NCBI GenBank assembly: GCA_016219275.1
Contig: JACRBM010000003.1
Location: forward strand, 1-48,852
Source of the DNA: Chloroflexota bacterium
GTDB lineage: Bacteria; Chloroflexota; Anaerolineae; UBA4142
Direction: 5' to 3'
DNA: 48,852 nt
The notes below the pieces were generated by a model. That model was not told where the DNA came from and did no database searches. It worked only from the letters and a program-made list of their open reading frames with translations. Shown here piece after piece: positions 1 through 8,687 of this stretch. Position 1 is the first letter of the stretch. Each line of letters starts with the position of its first letter. The position numbers and the translations under genes were made by a program.

Positions 1-47
1 AGGACGTGGCAAAATGTGGCAACACCGGTCTCGTCTTGCCATACGGG

Positions 48-218
48 CTATTTCATTTTGCGTGTGATGCCAAGCTCGATGGCTTTTGATTCCACCGCGC
101 TGACCGTGCGATTGAGTTGGGCGGCGATCTCGCGGTGAACGACTTTGTGGTACAACTTCTTCAACTGGGCGACTTCTTGTTTCGTCCAGGGTTTGTTGTG
201 CTGGCTAAGTTTTGGCAT
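48..218 (-). CDS. Small HTH-like protein, 56 aa
   Basis: A 56-residue basic protein. The middle (PWTKQEVAQLKKLY, then REIAAQLNRTVSAVESKAIEL) looks like a short Myb/SANT or sigma-like helix-turn-helix of the kind found in tiny DNA-binding proteins. The start at 218 is chosen because AGGAGAGG lies just upstream. A longer frame to 284 would add a tail with no homology signal. A TATACT -10-like box (complement of 249-254) lies about 30 nt upstream, with no good -35. It sits downstream of tex on the same strand, separated by about 95 nt. Role unknown; DNA binding is inferred from the helix pattern only. Confidence 0.6.
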   Translation of the reverse strand: MPKLSQHNKPWTKQEVAQLKKLYHKVVHREIAAQLNRTVSAVESKAIELGITRKMK

Positions 219-313
219 GGAAACCTCTCCTGTTAGTATTTGGTTCCTAGTATAACACATTTTCCTGGGCTTGGCGAATGGCACATGGCGAATAGCGCGA
301 CCTAGGCGACGGG

Positions 314-2440
314 CTACTCTGGTTGACCCAGCCCGATGCGTGCGCGTTCGGCGTCCACAGCGAGAACAATCACGTCAATCACATCGCCGACGGTCAACGA
401 TGCTGCGCCGCGGCGCATTTGATTCCGGTGCAACAAGCCGTCGTGCTTGACGCCAATATCCACGAACGCGCCAAAATCCACCACGTTGCGCACCGTGCCC
501 TTGAGCCGCATCCCCGTTTGCAAATCTTCGAGCTTGAGCACATCGCGTCGCAGAATCGGCTTGGGCAATTCATCGCGCGGGTCGCGTCCTGGACGCGCGA
601 GTTGATCGAAAATGTCGGCGAGCGTCGGCTCACCGCAACCCAGGATTTGCGCGATGTCGCCGAGCGCATTGTGTTGACGAAATGCCGCGAGCCGCGCCGG
701 CACATCGCGCGCGGCGCTGGGTGCGTCCATCAGCGTGAATAGATTGCGGACGACGGGGTACGATTCAGGATGGATCGCCGTGTTGTCGAGCGGTTCATCG
801 CCGTCGCTCACCCGCAAAAAACCGGCGGCTTGCTCGAACGCTTTGGGACCCAACCCTTTGACCTTGCGGAGCGCCGCGCGATTCCAAAACGCGCCGTTCG
901 CTTCGCGGTGCGCGACGATGGCTCCTGCCAATTTCGGACCAACGCCGGCGACGTAACGCAACAGCGCGGGCGATGCCGTGTTCACATCCACGCCGACCGC
1001 GTTCACGACCGATTCCACGACCGCGTCAAGCGCATCGCTCAATTGTTTTTCTTCGAGGTCGTGCTGATACAAGCCGACGCCAATCGAGCGCGCGTCAATC
1101 TTGACCAGCTCGGCGAGCGGGTCGAGCACGCGCCGCGCGATGGAAACCGCGCCGCGCAACGTCACGTCGAGGTCGGGCAGTTCTGCGCGCGCGAGCGACG
1201 ACGCGGAATAGACCGACGCGCCTTGTTCGCTGACGATGAGATATTCGGCGCGCGCGCCCTCCGCAATCGTTTCGGCGACGAGTTGTTCGGTTTCGCGCGA
1301 CGCCGTGCCGTTGCCAATCGCGTACAAGTCCGCGCCGGTTTTTTCGACGAGCCGTCGCAGAATCGCTTTGCTTTCGCTCCACTGCTTTTGCGGCTCGTGC
1401 GGATAGATCGTTCCCGTCGTGACCACTTTACCGGTCGCATCCACCACCGCGATTTTGCAACCCGTCCGAAAACCTGGGTCGAGTCCGATGATCGTGTGTC
1501 CGCGAATCGGGGGTTGCAACAAGAGCGCACGCACGTTCTCCGCGAACAGGCGCGTCGCGTGGGCGTTCGCTTCGTCCGTCACCATCCGCCGCACATCGCG
1601 TTCGACCGCCGGAAGCAGGAGGCGTTCACACGCGTCTTGGGTCGCGCGCGTCAGTTGTTCCGCGAGCGGCGACGCCGATTGTGCGCGATATTTTTGCGCG
1701 AGTCGCGCGAGAATCTCGCCGTCGGGCAAGGCGAATTGAACCTTGAGCGCGCCGGCTTGCTCGCCGCGATTGAGCGCGAGGATTTGGTGCGGACGCGCGC
1801 GCGGCAACGGCATCGTGAATTCATAGTACTGCGCGAAAACCTTGCGCGGGTCTTGCGCGGCATCCGCGCGCGCGCTGGTGATCGCGCTCCGCGCGCGCGC
1901 GATTGTTCGCGCCGCGCCGCGCAATTCGGGATCATCCGAAATCACTTCGGCGACGATGTCGCGCGCGCCTGCCCATGCTTGATCGGCGTCGGCAACGTCC
2001 GCGGACAAGAACGGCGCGGCGAGTTTCGCCAACGAATCGCGCGTGAGCGTCTGCGCGAGAATCAGCTGGGCGAGTGGTTCCAAGCCGCGTTCGCGCGCGA
2101 TCATCGCGCGGGTGCGGCGTTTGGGTTTGAACGGCAGGTAGATGTCTTCGACGGTTTGCAGCGTCTCGGCAGATTCAATCGCGGTTTGCAGTGCGGGTGT
2201 AAGTTTGCCTTGTTCGGTGAGCGACGCGAGCACGCTCGTCTTGCGCTCGGCAAGGTTTCGCAAATAGGCGAGTCGTTCGGCAATCTGGCGCAGTTGCTCT
2301 TCGTCGAGCGCAGCGGTGACTTCTTTGCGATAGCGCGCGATGAACGGAATCGTGTTGCCGTCGTCGAGCAATGTGATGGCGGCTTGAACCTGGGTCAGGC
2401 GAAGTTTTAGTTCGTGGGCGAGTGTCGAGTCAATGTTCAT
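314..2440 (-). CDS. tex: Tex-family transcription accessory protein (S1 RNA-binding)
   Basis: A 708-residue cytoplasmic RNA-binding protein of the Tex/YhgF family, of normal length. Visible in order: the N-terminal helical Tex region (HELKLRLTQVQAAITLLDDG, then IPFIARYRKE), a YqgF/RNase H-like domain near the middle (GLDPGFRTGCKIAVVD), helix-hairpin-helix motifs (YVAGVGPKLAGAIV and VKGLGPKAFEQAAG), and a C-terminal S1 domain (GTVRNVVDFGAFVDIGVKHDG). Family members bind nucleic acid and affect transcription; the exact role is poorly defined. The start at 2440 (MNIDSTLAHEL) is preferred over a frame 23 codons longer, because a promoter at 2452-2480 ends a few bases before it. The 5' leader would then be almost absent. 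The opposite strand carries a long open frame caused by GC-rich codon bias, which is not a gene. Confidence 0.93.
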   Translation of the reverse strand: MNIDSTLAHELKLRLTQVQAAITLLDDGNTIPFIARYRKEVTAALDEEQLRQIAERLAYLRNLAERKTSVLASLTEQGKLTPALQTAIESAETLQTVEDIYLPFKPKRRTRAMIARERGLEPLAQLILAQTLTRDSLAKLAAPFLSADVADADQAWAGARDIVAEVISDDPELRGAARTIARARSAITSARADAAQDPRKVFAQYYEFTMPLPRARPHQILALNRGEQAGALKVQFALPDGEILARLAQKYRAQSASPLAEQLTRATQDACERLLLPAVERDVRRMVTDEANAHATRLFAENVRALLLQPPIRGHTIIGLDPGFRTGCKIAVVDATGKVVTTGTIYPHEPQKQWSESKAILRRLVEKTGADLYAIGNGTASRETEQLVAETIAEGARAEYLIVSEQGASVYSASSLARAELPDLDVTLRGAVSIARRVLDPLAELVKIDARSIGVGLYQHDLEEKQLSDALDAVVESVVNAVGVDVNTASPALLRYVAGVGPKLAGAIVAHREANGAFWNRAALRKVKGLGPKAFEQAAGFLRVSDGDEPLDNTAIHPESYPVVRNLFTLMDAPSAARDVPARLAAFRQHNALGDIAQILGCGEPTLADIFDQLARPGRDPRDELPKPILRRDVLKLEDLQTGMRLKGTVRNVVDFGAFVDIGVKHDGLLHRNQMRRGAASLTVGDVIDVIVLAVDAERARIGLGQPE

Positions 2441-2451
2441 AGGTGAGTGCG

Positions 2452-2480
2452 AGTATAGCATGGAGTTGGGAGACCGACAA
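2452..2480 (-). promoter_or_regulatory. Sigma70-like promoter for tex
   Basis: On the minus strand TTGTCG (2475-2480), a 17-nt spacer and TATACT (2452-2457). The expected transcription start is only about 4-6 nt before the tex ATG at 2440, so the message would be nearly leaderless. No Shine-Dalgarno sequence is visible. Confidence 0.6.
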
Positions 2481-2496
2481 CCTGGCGCGAATTGAT

Positions 2497-2525
2497 TTGC
2501 ATGTCGCACCGCGCTGTATTATACT
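2497..2525 (+). promoter_or_regulatory. Possible divergent promoter for the secreted protein gene
   Basis: TTGCAT (2497-2502), a 17-nt spacer and TATACT (2520-2525) on the plus strand, back to back with the tex promoter. The -35 is weak (three of six consensus bases). The leader to the start at 2656 would be about 125 nt. Confidence 0.4.
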
Positions 2526-2655
2526 TGCCACGATTCAGCAAATCGCGCTGAAACCCAAGCGGCGTTGGATTTCGGTAGGAGTATCGGCACCTTCACAATC
2601 GTCATCATTGTAGATGTACGCCAGATATTCCTGCCGACGAATAGACGGTGATGCG

Positions 2656-4149
2656 ATGCGATTTCCCTTTTTCACAAAGAAATTCTGGGGCTGTTGCCTG
2701 GTGCTATTGGCAATCATCGGGTTGAGTAATTGGACTCCGCCTCCTCCCAGGGTTGCCGTCGCGGCTTCAGGCAGCACGCTCTATTTGCCTCTGGCGCAGA
2801 AAAATATCATCACGAGCGCGCCGCTGTCCGGACCCATCGCGAATGCTCCCTACTTTGCGACTGCTTCGGTGACGCAAGATCGTTTCAGCGAAATGGGAAT
2901 TTTTTGGTTCGGACGCGTGAGGCAACCGGAGAATTTTGTGGACGTACGAGTTGGCTACAACGACACGGACGTGTACATTTACTGGGCGATCTTCGATCAG
3001 TATTTTTGGTACAACCCATCGCCAACGCCCGCCGACCTCACGAACTGGGATGCGACGACGCTGTACCTCGACCTGAATGGAAACGGCAACACGCTTCCTG
3101 GGACAACGGCGTATCAATTTGTCAGTCAATTTAGTCAGCCGAGCACCAATCCGCAACCGACGCAATATCAGGCAAGTTATCGTGGTAATGGGTCGGTCTG
3201 GCAATCGGCGTCGGTACCCTTTGTAACGACGATCGGCGCGATGGGCGAAGGCGCGCCGAATAGTGGTAATTCCAGTCGCGGGTGGGCGGCATCGTACCGC
3301 ATTCCATTCGCCAGTCTGGGATTGAGCGGCAAGCCGACAACGGGCACAATTTGGCGGATGGCGTTGATACAACACGACCGCGATGACGCGGCAGGCGCGA
3401 CCAGAAATCAGCAGATTTGGTTCGACACCCAAGCGCCCGATAACTCGCGCACATGGGGACGTTTGCGATTCGGCGTGCCAACGTACACACCGCCCGCGTC
3501 AACGGGCGGCGCGACCGTTACGATTCGACATCGCTTGAACAACGCGGTGGTGCCTGACCTCGACATGGGCGGCGCGAATGATTGCGGCGACGGCTACGAC
3601 TATTGGACGCAGTGGGGTGATCGAGTCCGTCCGAACGACGGTGATCTGGCGAGCGCCAATCAATCGAACATCGCCGATTGGCCCTGCTTCGGCAAAATCT
3701 ACGTCACGTTTCCGCTCGATCAAGTGCCGACCAACTCGGTGATCGTCTCGGCGACGTTGACGCTCTATCAATTCGGCAACTCGGGCGATCTCAACTCGCC
3801 CAATCCGAATGATCGTCCGCAACCTTCGCCGATCCAGGTGCTCACCGTCGCGCAAGATTGGAATGACCAGACGCTAAGTTGGAACAACGCGCCGCGCGCC
3901 GTGGAAAATTTTAGCTACACCTGGGTGCCTGGACTAGCCGCGCTCCCAGGTTGGCCCGGTGTGCCGCGCGTGTGGGATGTGAGTTTGCCGGTCGCGCAGG
4001 CGCGCGCTGCCGGCGCGCCACTGCGACTGGCGATCTACACCGCGGACGGCAACTATCACACCGGGCGATACTTTGTTTCATCGGATACCGGCGATTGGAA
4101 TGCAACCGGGCGTCCGACGTTACACGTGACGTGGGGAAATCCGCAATAG
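2656..4149 (+). CDS. Secreted CBM9-like / DNRLRE-like protein
   Basis: A 497-residue exported protein. The N-terminus has a basic start and a hydrophobic stretch (MRFPFFTKKFWGCCLVLLAI) ending near VAVAAS, typical of a signal peptide. Residues from about 60 to 270 resemble a CBM9-type beta-sandwich (DVRVGYNDTDVYIYWAIFD, then TTLYLDLNGNGN). The C-terminal half resembles DNRLRE domains of bacterial surface proteins (VSATLTLYQFG, VAQDWNDQTLSWNNAP, GRPTLHVTWG). Such modules bind glycans or form wall-associated scaffolds, and no catalytic domain is seen. The ATG at 2656 is chosen because the signal peptide begins there, although its ribosome site is weak; an upstream in-frame ATG at 2614 adds 14 residues. 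It is followed by the GH172 gene on the same strand, suggesting a shared role with extracellular glycans (inference). Confidence 0.75.
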   Translation: MRFPFFTKKFWGCCLVLLAIIGLSNWTPPPPRVAVAASGSTLYLPLAQKNIITSAPLSGPIANAPYFATASVTQDRFSEMGIFWFGRVRQPENFVDVRVGYNDTDVYIYWAIFDQYFWYNPSPTPADLTNWDATTLYLDLNGNGNTLPGTTAYQFVSQFSQPSTNPQPTQYQASYRGNGSVWQSASVPFVTTIGAMGEGAPNSGNSSRGWAASYRIPFASLGLSGKPTTGTIWRMALIQHDRDDAAGATRNQQIWFDTQAPDNSRTWGRLRFGVPTYTPPASTGGATVTIRHRLNNAVVPDLDMGGANDCGDGYDYWTQWGDRVRPNDGDLASANQSNIADWPCFGKIYVTFPLDQVPTNSVIVSATLTLYQFGNSGDLNSPNPNDRPQPSPIQVLTVAQDWNDQTLSWNNAPRAVENFSYTWVPGLAALPGWPGVPRVWDVSLPVAQARAAGAPLRLAIYTADGNYHTGRYFVSSDTGDWNATGRPTLHVTWGNPQ

Positions 4150-4218
4150 TTTCCGTCAGAATCAAATCAGCTACTGGTTGGGCGTGTACTTGGTCAATGT
4201 CAAACTTTGGTATTTCGC

Positions 4219-4275
4219 TACAGAACCACACGGAATTTCACAGAAATTTTTTATCCTTCTGTGTGTTTCTGTGGA
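4219..4275. repeat. Spacer quasi-palindrome of CACAGAA-type words
   Basis: The 204-nt gap between the secreted protein and the GH172 gene holds a phrase of repeated CACAGAA/CACACGG words followed by its imperfect inverted copy (TTCTGTGTG, TTTCTGTGG). It is the same kind of spacer as at 34162-34222. No T-run typical of a terminator follows. Confidence 0.5.
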
Positions 4276-4353
4276 TATAAAAGAAATGCGACATTGCCAA
4301 AGTAGTAACCTGGTTTGACGTCATTCATATTTCCAAAACAGGAGATCACCCGA

Positions 4354-7300
4354 ATGCCATCCAATTCCTCGGAACGTACGGACGACTCGATTTCTGCTGG
4401 CGCGGTCGAAATCAGATCGGTGACTCTATCGCCGACCACGCTCGACGCGGGCGGCGTGCTCAATATAGAGATCACGGTCTTTAACGGCACGACTGAAACA
4501 CTGACCACGCAAGGTCCGAACCCAGGTTTTATTTACGATGAAGGCGACACGTTTCGCTCGCGCGGATTCACCGAAACGCCCGGCGTGTTTCGCGTTGGAA
4601 TTGATTTTGATGGACGCGCCGGCGTTGACCATCCGTACCGCTGGGGGCTAGGGTCGCCGCTCGCGCCGGGACAAACCGTGACGATCACCGGCGCGATTCG
4701 ATTGCGAACCGCGCGCACGATTCAGTACTGGGCGGGACTCGTGCATGAACTCGTCGCGTGGTTGCAGGACCGGCGGGGCGAGCAGACTATCGCGGTGAAT
4801 CCTGGGGGAACCGTGACGATCACCAACGCGACGCTCGCGCCGACGATGGTAAGCGCGGGCGGATTGCTCAACGTCAGCATCATCGTTCGCAACGACTCGA
4901 CCGAGACGCTGCAAACGCAGGGTCCCGAACCTGGGTTTATTTACGAGGAAGGCGATACATTTCGTTCGCGCGGATTCACCGAAACGCCCGCTACGTTCCG
5001 CGTTGGCATTGATTTCGATGGACGCGCCGGCGTTGACCATCCGTACCGTTGGGGCTTGGGCGCGCCGCTCGCGCCGGGACAAACCGCGACGATCACCGGC
5101 GCGATTCGATTGCGAACCGCGCGCACGATCCAGTACTGGGCGGGACTCGTCCACGAACTCGTCGCGTGGTTGCAGGATCGGCAAGGCGCGCAAACGATTA
5201 CCGTGAGCATCAGCGGTGTGACGATCACGGATGTGACGCTCACACCAACCGCGCTCAGCGCGAATGGGTTGCTGAATGTGAGTTTGGTCGTTCACAACGA
5301 TTCGCTGGAAACGCTTCAGACCCAGGGTCCTGAACCTGGATTCGTTTACGATGAAGGCGACACATTTCGTTCGCGCGGTTTCACTGAGACGAAAGACGCG
5401 TTTCGCGTCGGAATTGATTTCGATGGACGCGCCGGCGTTGACCATCCATACCGCTGGGGTTTAGGCGCGCCGCTCGCGCCGGGACAAACCGCGACAATCA
5501 CCGGCGCGATTCGTTTGCAGACCGCGCGCGCGATCAACTATTGGTGCGGTTTGGTGCGCGAGCAAGTCGCCTGGCTGGCCGATCGCCAAGGCGCGCGCCT
5601 TGTCACCGTCACACCCGCGCCGACGATTTCGTTCAGCGCGACACCGGCTTCGATTTCGATCGGCGAATCGGCGATGTTGCAATGGCTCGTCACCGATGCC
5701 AGCGCGGTTTCGCTCGACGGCGAATCTGTCCAACCGGCTGGCTCGCGCGTTGTCACACCTCAGCAGACGACGACGTATGTAATGCGCGTTGATTTCCCCG
5801 ATGGCACATCGCGCGACCTTGGCGCGAGCATCACTGTCACGCCGGTAAAAATCGCTTCGTTCAACGTCACTCCGAACACGATCACACCCGGCACATCGGC
5901 AGTATTGAATTGGAGTACGCAAGACGCCGACCAAGTAATGTTGGACGGCGAAAGCATCCCCGTTTCCGGCTCGCGCGTGGTCACGCCAGCGCAAACGACG
6001 GCGTACACGCTGCACGTGGTTTTCTCGGACGGGATTATCAAGGACTATACCGCGACGTTGGCGGTCGAGCAGAACGCGCTCGCGACGATGCTCCAATTCG
6101 AACGTTTACCTTTTCTCCGGTTCAACACGCTTGCCGGCGGACAATCGAGTTATGATCGAACTGGAGGCAATCAAGATTGGAACAATTTTCTCGCGCTGGA
6201 TTCGCATGCAGACAATGTCCTGTTGGACTTGGCAGGGGTGGGCACGGTTTATCGCATTTGGGTAACCGGGAATGATCTCGACGCGGCGCGCATCAAATTT
6301 TATTTCGACGGCGAGACGACCCCGCGCGTGAATATGATGATGCGCGATTTGTTCGACGGCAAGACCGCGCCCTTTCTCGCGCCACTCGTTGGGAACGACG
6401 CCGTATCGAGTGGAGGTTATTATTGTTACGTTCCCATGTCGTTCAATCGCGGCATCAAGATTACGGCAAACGGTACGCGCGGCACGAATTTCTACTATAA
6501 CATTGGCTATCATGTTTTCACTCCGGACACATCCGTCACAACGTGGACGACAACGGAAGACAGCTCGGCGGTGCGCGCGCTCTGGAATAAAGCGGGGCAA
6601 GACCCCAAGCGCGACAGCGACAACACGCGCGTTTCCGGATTCATCAACCTGGGCACCGGCGCGACCCAGACCATCTTCGATGTTTCAGGCGCGCGTTCCA
6701 TTTCCTCGATTCGACTTGGCATTCCTGGGGTTGTGGCGCGTCCGTCTTCCGACGTGTACGATATTTTGAACGGTATTTTGATCCGGATTTATTGGGATGA
6801 CGAATCGAATCCCAGTGTGTCCGCTCCTCTGGGTTCGTTCTTTGCGCTTGGGCAATTCGGAACCTGGCTGACGCGCGCGCTCGCGGCGGGCTTGGATGGT
6901 TCCAACACCTTGTACATGTACTTTCCGATGCCGTTTGAAAAACGCGCGCGCATCGAGTTGTTCAACTCGCGCGGCATTCCCACCAACGGCATCGCGTACG
7001 AGATCAAGCACAAGCCATTCGTCCTGCCCTTTTCCCAGGTCGGGTATTTCAAAACCCAGTTCGTCAACCAGATTCATACTTCGGGCGACGGCACGGATGT
7101 GAATTGTCTCAACATCGAAGGGACTGGACACCTTGTCGGCGTCGTGATCTCGATTCGCGGCGAAGCGAATCGTCTGTTCCTGGAAGGCGACGAACGAATC
7201 TACATTGATGATAGTCGAACGCCGGCGATTCACGGTACGGGGACGGAAGATTTTTTCAATGGCGGCTGGTATTTTCGGAGCGGCACCTTTTCGTTGCCGT

Positions 7301-7938
7301 TGCATGGACTGAGCGCCGATCTGCGGGATAGCAGTTTTGAAAGGATCGGCATGTATCGTTTGTTCTTGCAAGACGCGATCCCGTTCAACAAACATCTGAC
7401 GGTCGGCGTCGAGCATGGTCCGATTAACGACGCAGACGAAGAAGCGTGGGCGCTCGCGTATTATTATCACAAACCAAAAGTCAGGGCGGTGCTGACCGAC
7501 ATCGTGGATGTTGGAAACGCCGCGAGCGAACAGAGCCACGCGTACGTGATCCATGATGCGACCTGGAACGGCGAGCGTTCTTTTTCGTATGAAGGTGTGA
7601 ACGATGGAGTCAGTATTGGCGATACCGGGCGCGCGCATACCGGCTCCAGTCAATTTGAGTTGGCGATTCTACCCTCGAACGAAGGCGTCGTCTTGCGACG
7701 ACGCATGGACTATGGTGTTGCCAATCAAAGTGCGGATGTGTTTGTGGATGGGGTGCGCGTGGGCACGTGGCATCGCGCCGGCAGCAACGGAATCCGTCGT
7801 TGGCGGGATGATGATTTTATGATTCCCGCGTCGCTGACCCAGGGGAAAAGCAAAATACTTGTTCGTATCGTTTTCAATTCGTCGGACGGCGATTGGAATG
7901 AATTCAATTACAGCGCCTATTCGTGGATCGCGCTGTGA
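4354..7938 (+). CDS. GH172 (DUF2961) protein with three N-terminal tandem repeats
   Basis: A 1194-residue multidomain protein. Residues about 20-420 are three near-identical modules of about 130 residues, each with GFIYDEGDTFRSRGFTET, GIDFDGRAGVDHPYRWGLG and QYWAGLVHELVAWLQDR or close variants. Residues about 423-575 are two Ig-like repeats (SVSLDGES/VMLDGES, SRVVTPQQTTTY/SRVVTPAQTTAY). Residues about 579-1194 match DUF2961, now GH172, whose studied members act on alpha-linked fructofuranose or arabinofuranose. The landmarks YDRTGGNQDW, a GTGTED block (Glu965-Asp966) and GVEHG (Glu1020) are intact, so activity is plausible. The start at 4354 has AGGAG eight to ten bases upstream. Oddly, no signal peptide is visible from this or the upstream in-frame ATG at 4315, although the Ig-like modules suggest an extracellular protein. 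Substrate unknown. Confidence 0.82.
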   Translation: MPSNSSERTDDSISAGAVEIRSVTLSPTTLDAGGVLNIEITVFNGTTETLTTQGPNPGFIYDEGDTFRSRGFTETPGVFRVGIDFDGRAGVDHPYRWGLGSPLAPGQTVTITGAIRLRTARTIQYWAGLVHELVAWLQDRRGEQTIAVNPGGTVTITNATLAPTMVSAGGLLNVSIIVRNDSTETLQTQGPEPGFIYEEGDTFRSRGFTETPATFRVGIDFDGRAGVDHPYRWGLGAPLAPGQTATITGAIRLRTARTIQYWAGLVHELVAWLQDRQGAQTITVSISGVTITDVTLTPTALSANGLLNVSLVVHNDSLETLQTQGPEPGFVYDEGDTFRSRGFTETKDAFRVGIDFDGRAGVDHPYRWGLGAPLAPGQTATITGAIRLQTARAINYWCGLVREQVAWLADRQGARLVTVTPAPTISFSATPASISIGESAMLQWLVTDASAVSLDGESVQPAGSRVVTPQQTTTYVMRVDFPDGTSRDLGASITVTPVKIASFNVTPNTITPGTSAVLNWSTQDADQVMLDGESIPVSGSRVVTPAQTTAYTLHVVFSDGIIKDYTATLAVEQNALATMLQFERLPFLRFNTLAGGQSSYDRTGGNQDWNNFLALDSHADNVLLDLAGVGTVYRIWVTGNDLDAARIKFYFDGETTPRVNMMMRDLFDGKTAPFLAPLVGNDAVSSGGYYCYVPMSFNRGIKITANGTRGTNFYYNIGYHVFTPDTSVTTWTTTEDSSAVRALWNKAGQDPKRDSDNTRVSGFINLGTGATQTIFDVSGARSISSIRLGIPGVVARPSSDVYDILNGILIRIYWDDESNPSVSAPLGSFFALGQFGTWLTRALAAGLDGSNTLYMYFPMPFEKRARIELFNSRGIPTNGIAYEIKHKPFVLPFSQVGYFKTQFVNQIHTSGDGTDVNCLNIEGTGHLVGVVISIRGEANRLFLEGDERIYIDDSRTPAIHGTGTEDFFNGGWYFRSGTFSLPLHGLSADLRDSSFERIGMYRLFLQDAIPFNKHLTVGVEHGPINDADEEAWALAYYYHKPKVRAVLTDIVDVGNAASEQSHAYVIHDATWNGERSFSYEGVNDGVSIGDTGRAHTGSSQFELAILPSNEGVVLRRRMDYGVANQSADVFVDGVRVGTWHRAGSNGIRRWRDDDFMIPASLTQGKSKILVRIVFNSSDGDWNEFNYSAYSWIAL
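4411..5612 (+). repeat. Three tandem about 400-bp coding repeats
   Basis: Approximate units 4411-4797, 4813-5206 and 5217-5612. The centres of the units are nearly identical at the DNA level, for instance the segments encoding RAGVDHPYRWGLG and GAIRLRTAR. This suggests recent duplication or gene conversion. The repeats lie inside the GH172 gene. Confidence 0.85.
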
Positions 7939-7971
7939 GAGACTTTACCTTCACCAAAATGATTTCACCCC

Positions 7972-8011
7972 CTCAGACTTGCAAAGTTTTCAGAAACTTT
8001 GCAAGTCTGAG
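7972..8011. repeat. Perfect 18-bp stem hairpin
   Basis: Arms 7972-7989 and 7994-8011 are exact reverse complements around a 4-nt loop. The hairpin lies 33 nt after the GH172 stop codon and directly abuts the decayed BTAD gene. There is no T-run on either side, so it is not a classical terminator. Confidence 0.8.
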
Positions 8012-8380
8012 TAAACCGACGCGCGTGCGTCATCTTGCACTTGCTCCGCGTGTTCCGCCAGCCGCGCCAGACTCCGCAAGAATTTTTCCGCGCCACGCGA
8101 CGCGCCGTGGTAAAATCCAATTAGCGTAGATTTCGGGCGCGAGATCGTCGCGGTACAGCTCAATCGCGTTCCGCCGCGCGGTCAAGTCATCGCTCGCCGC
8201 GAGTCGTTCGAATTCCCGGGCATCTACCCAGAGGTCAGCGCCTATGCGTAGCGCAATACACCCTTCCACAATCTCCAGCCAAGTGTCAATCGGCGGAGGA
8301 ACATACGCGGCGTAGAGATTTGGAATACAAAACCATTTGCTCCATTCCTCCGTAAAATCCGGTAGATACCTTTCTTCGTT
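8012..8380 (-). pseudogene. Decayed BTAD-type transcriptional activator fragment
   Basis: One minus-strand frame reads CIALRIGADLWVDAREFERL followed by NAIELYRDDLAPEIYANWIL, the pattern of the bacterial transcriptional activator domain (BTAD) of SARP/MalT-like regulators. Near 8085-8100 the homology jumps to another frame, which continues as KFLRSLARLAEHAEQVQDDA, so there is a frameshift. No start codon, DNA-binding domain or ATPase domain is present, and the fragment ends at the 7972-8011 hairpin. This is a remnant, not a functional gene. The family call rests on motif recognition. Confidence 0.6.
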
Positions 8381-8505
8381 TCAGAATCACAGCAAACACA
8401 GCGGGCTACTTTACCAATGCGCGCACGCGCGATCACCCTTGAGAGAAATTAGCACAGAGTCGTCAGGCATGGTGTTCACCACCATGGATGAAAACAGCGC
8501 GGACT

Positions 8506-8540
8506 GACCTTCCAGGTTTCGCGCATGCGCCTGGAAAGTC
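8506..8540. repeat. Short inverted repeat
   Basis: GACCTTCCAGG (8506-8516) and CCTGGAAAGTC (8530-8540) pair with one mismatch around a GC-rich loop. It lies in the 749-nt region between the GH172 and CHRD genes, which otherwise holds only the BTAD remnant and the CHRD leader. Confidence 0.6.
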
Positions 8541-8605
8541 TCGATAACCTATTTTCAATTCGGAAAGGAGGGATGTCTTTAAGAAGTGCCAAGAGTTTGC
8601 GTTGT

Positions 8606-8662
8606 GTCACGTTTTCAACTCGTGACGCAATTTGCGAATCACAGTAAAGGCAAATTGCGTCA
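8606..8662 (+). promoter_or_regulatory. Overlapping inverted repeats upstream of the CHRD gene
   Basis: A perfect 13-bp inverted repeat (8623-8635 with 8650-8662; TGACGCAATTTGC and its complement) ends 25 nt before the CHRD start codon. Its left arm overlaps a second possible stem, GTCACG (8606-8611) with CGTGAC (8621-8626), so the two stems would compete. This may be an operator or a leader RNA switch. No promoter box is clear. Confidence 0.45.
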
Positions 8663-8687
8663 TTCACATACGGAAGGAGAAATTCGG

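Noticed and set aside
770-2410. Long open frame on the plus strand opposite tex
   Set aside because: It is Arg/Ala/Gly-rich and lies exactly under a strongly matched Tex protein. It is a shadow of GC-rich codon use, as are the long frames opposite livH, the exporter permease and rpoC.
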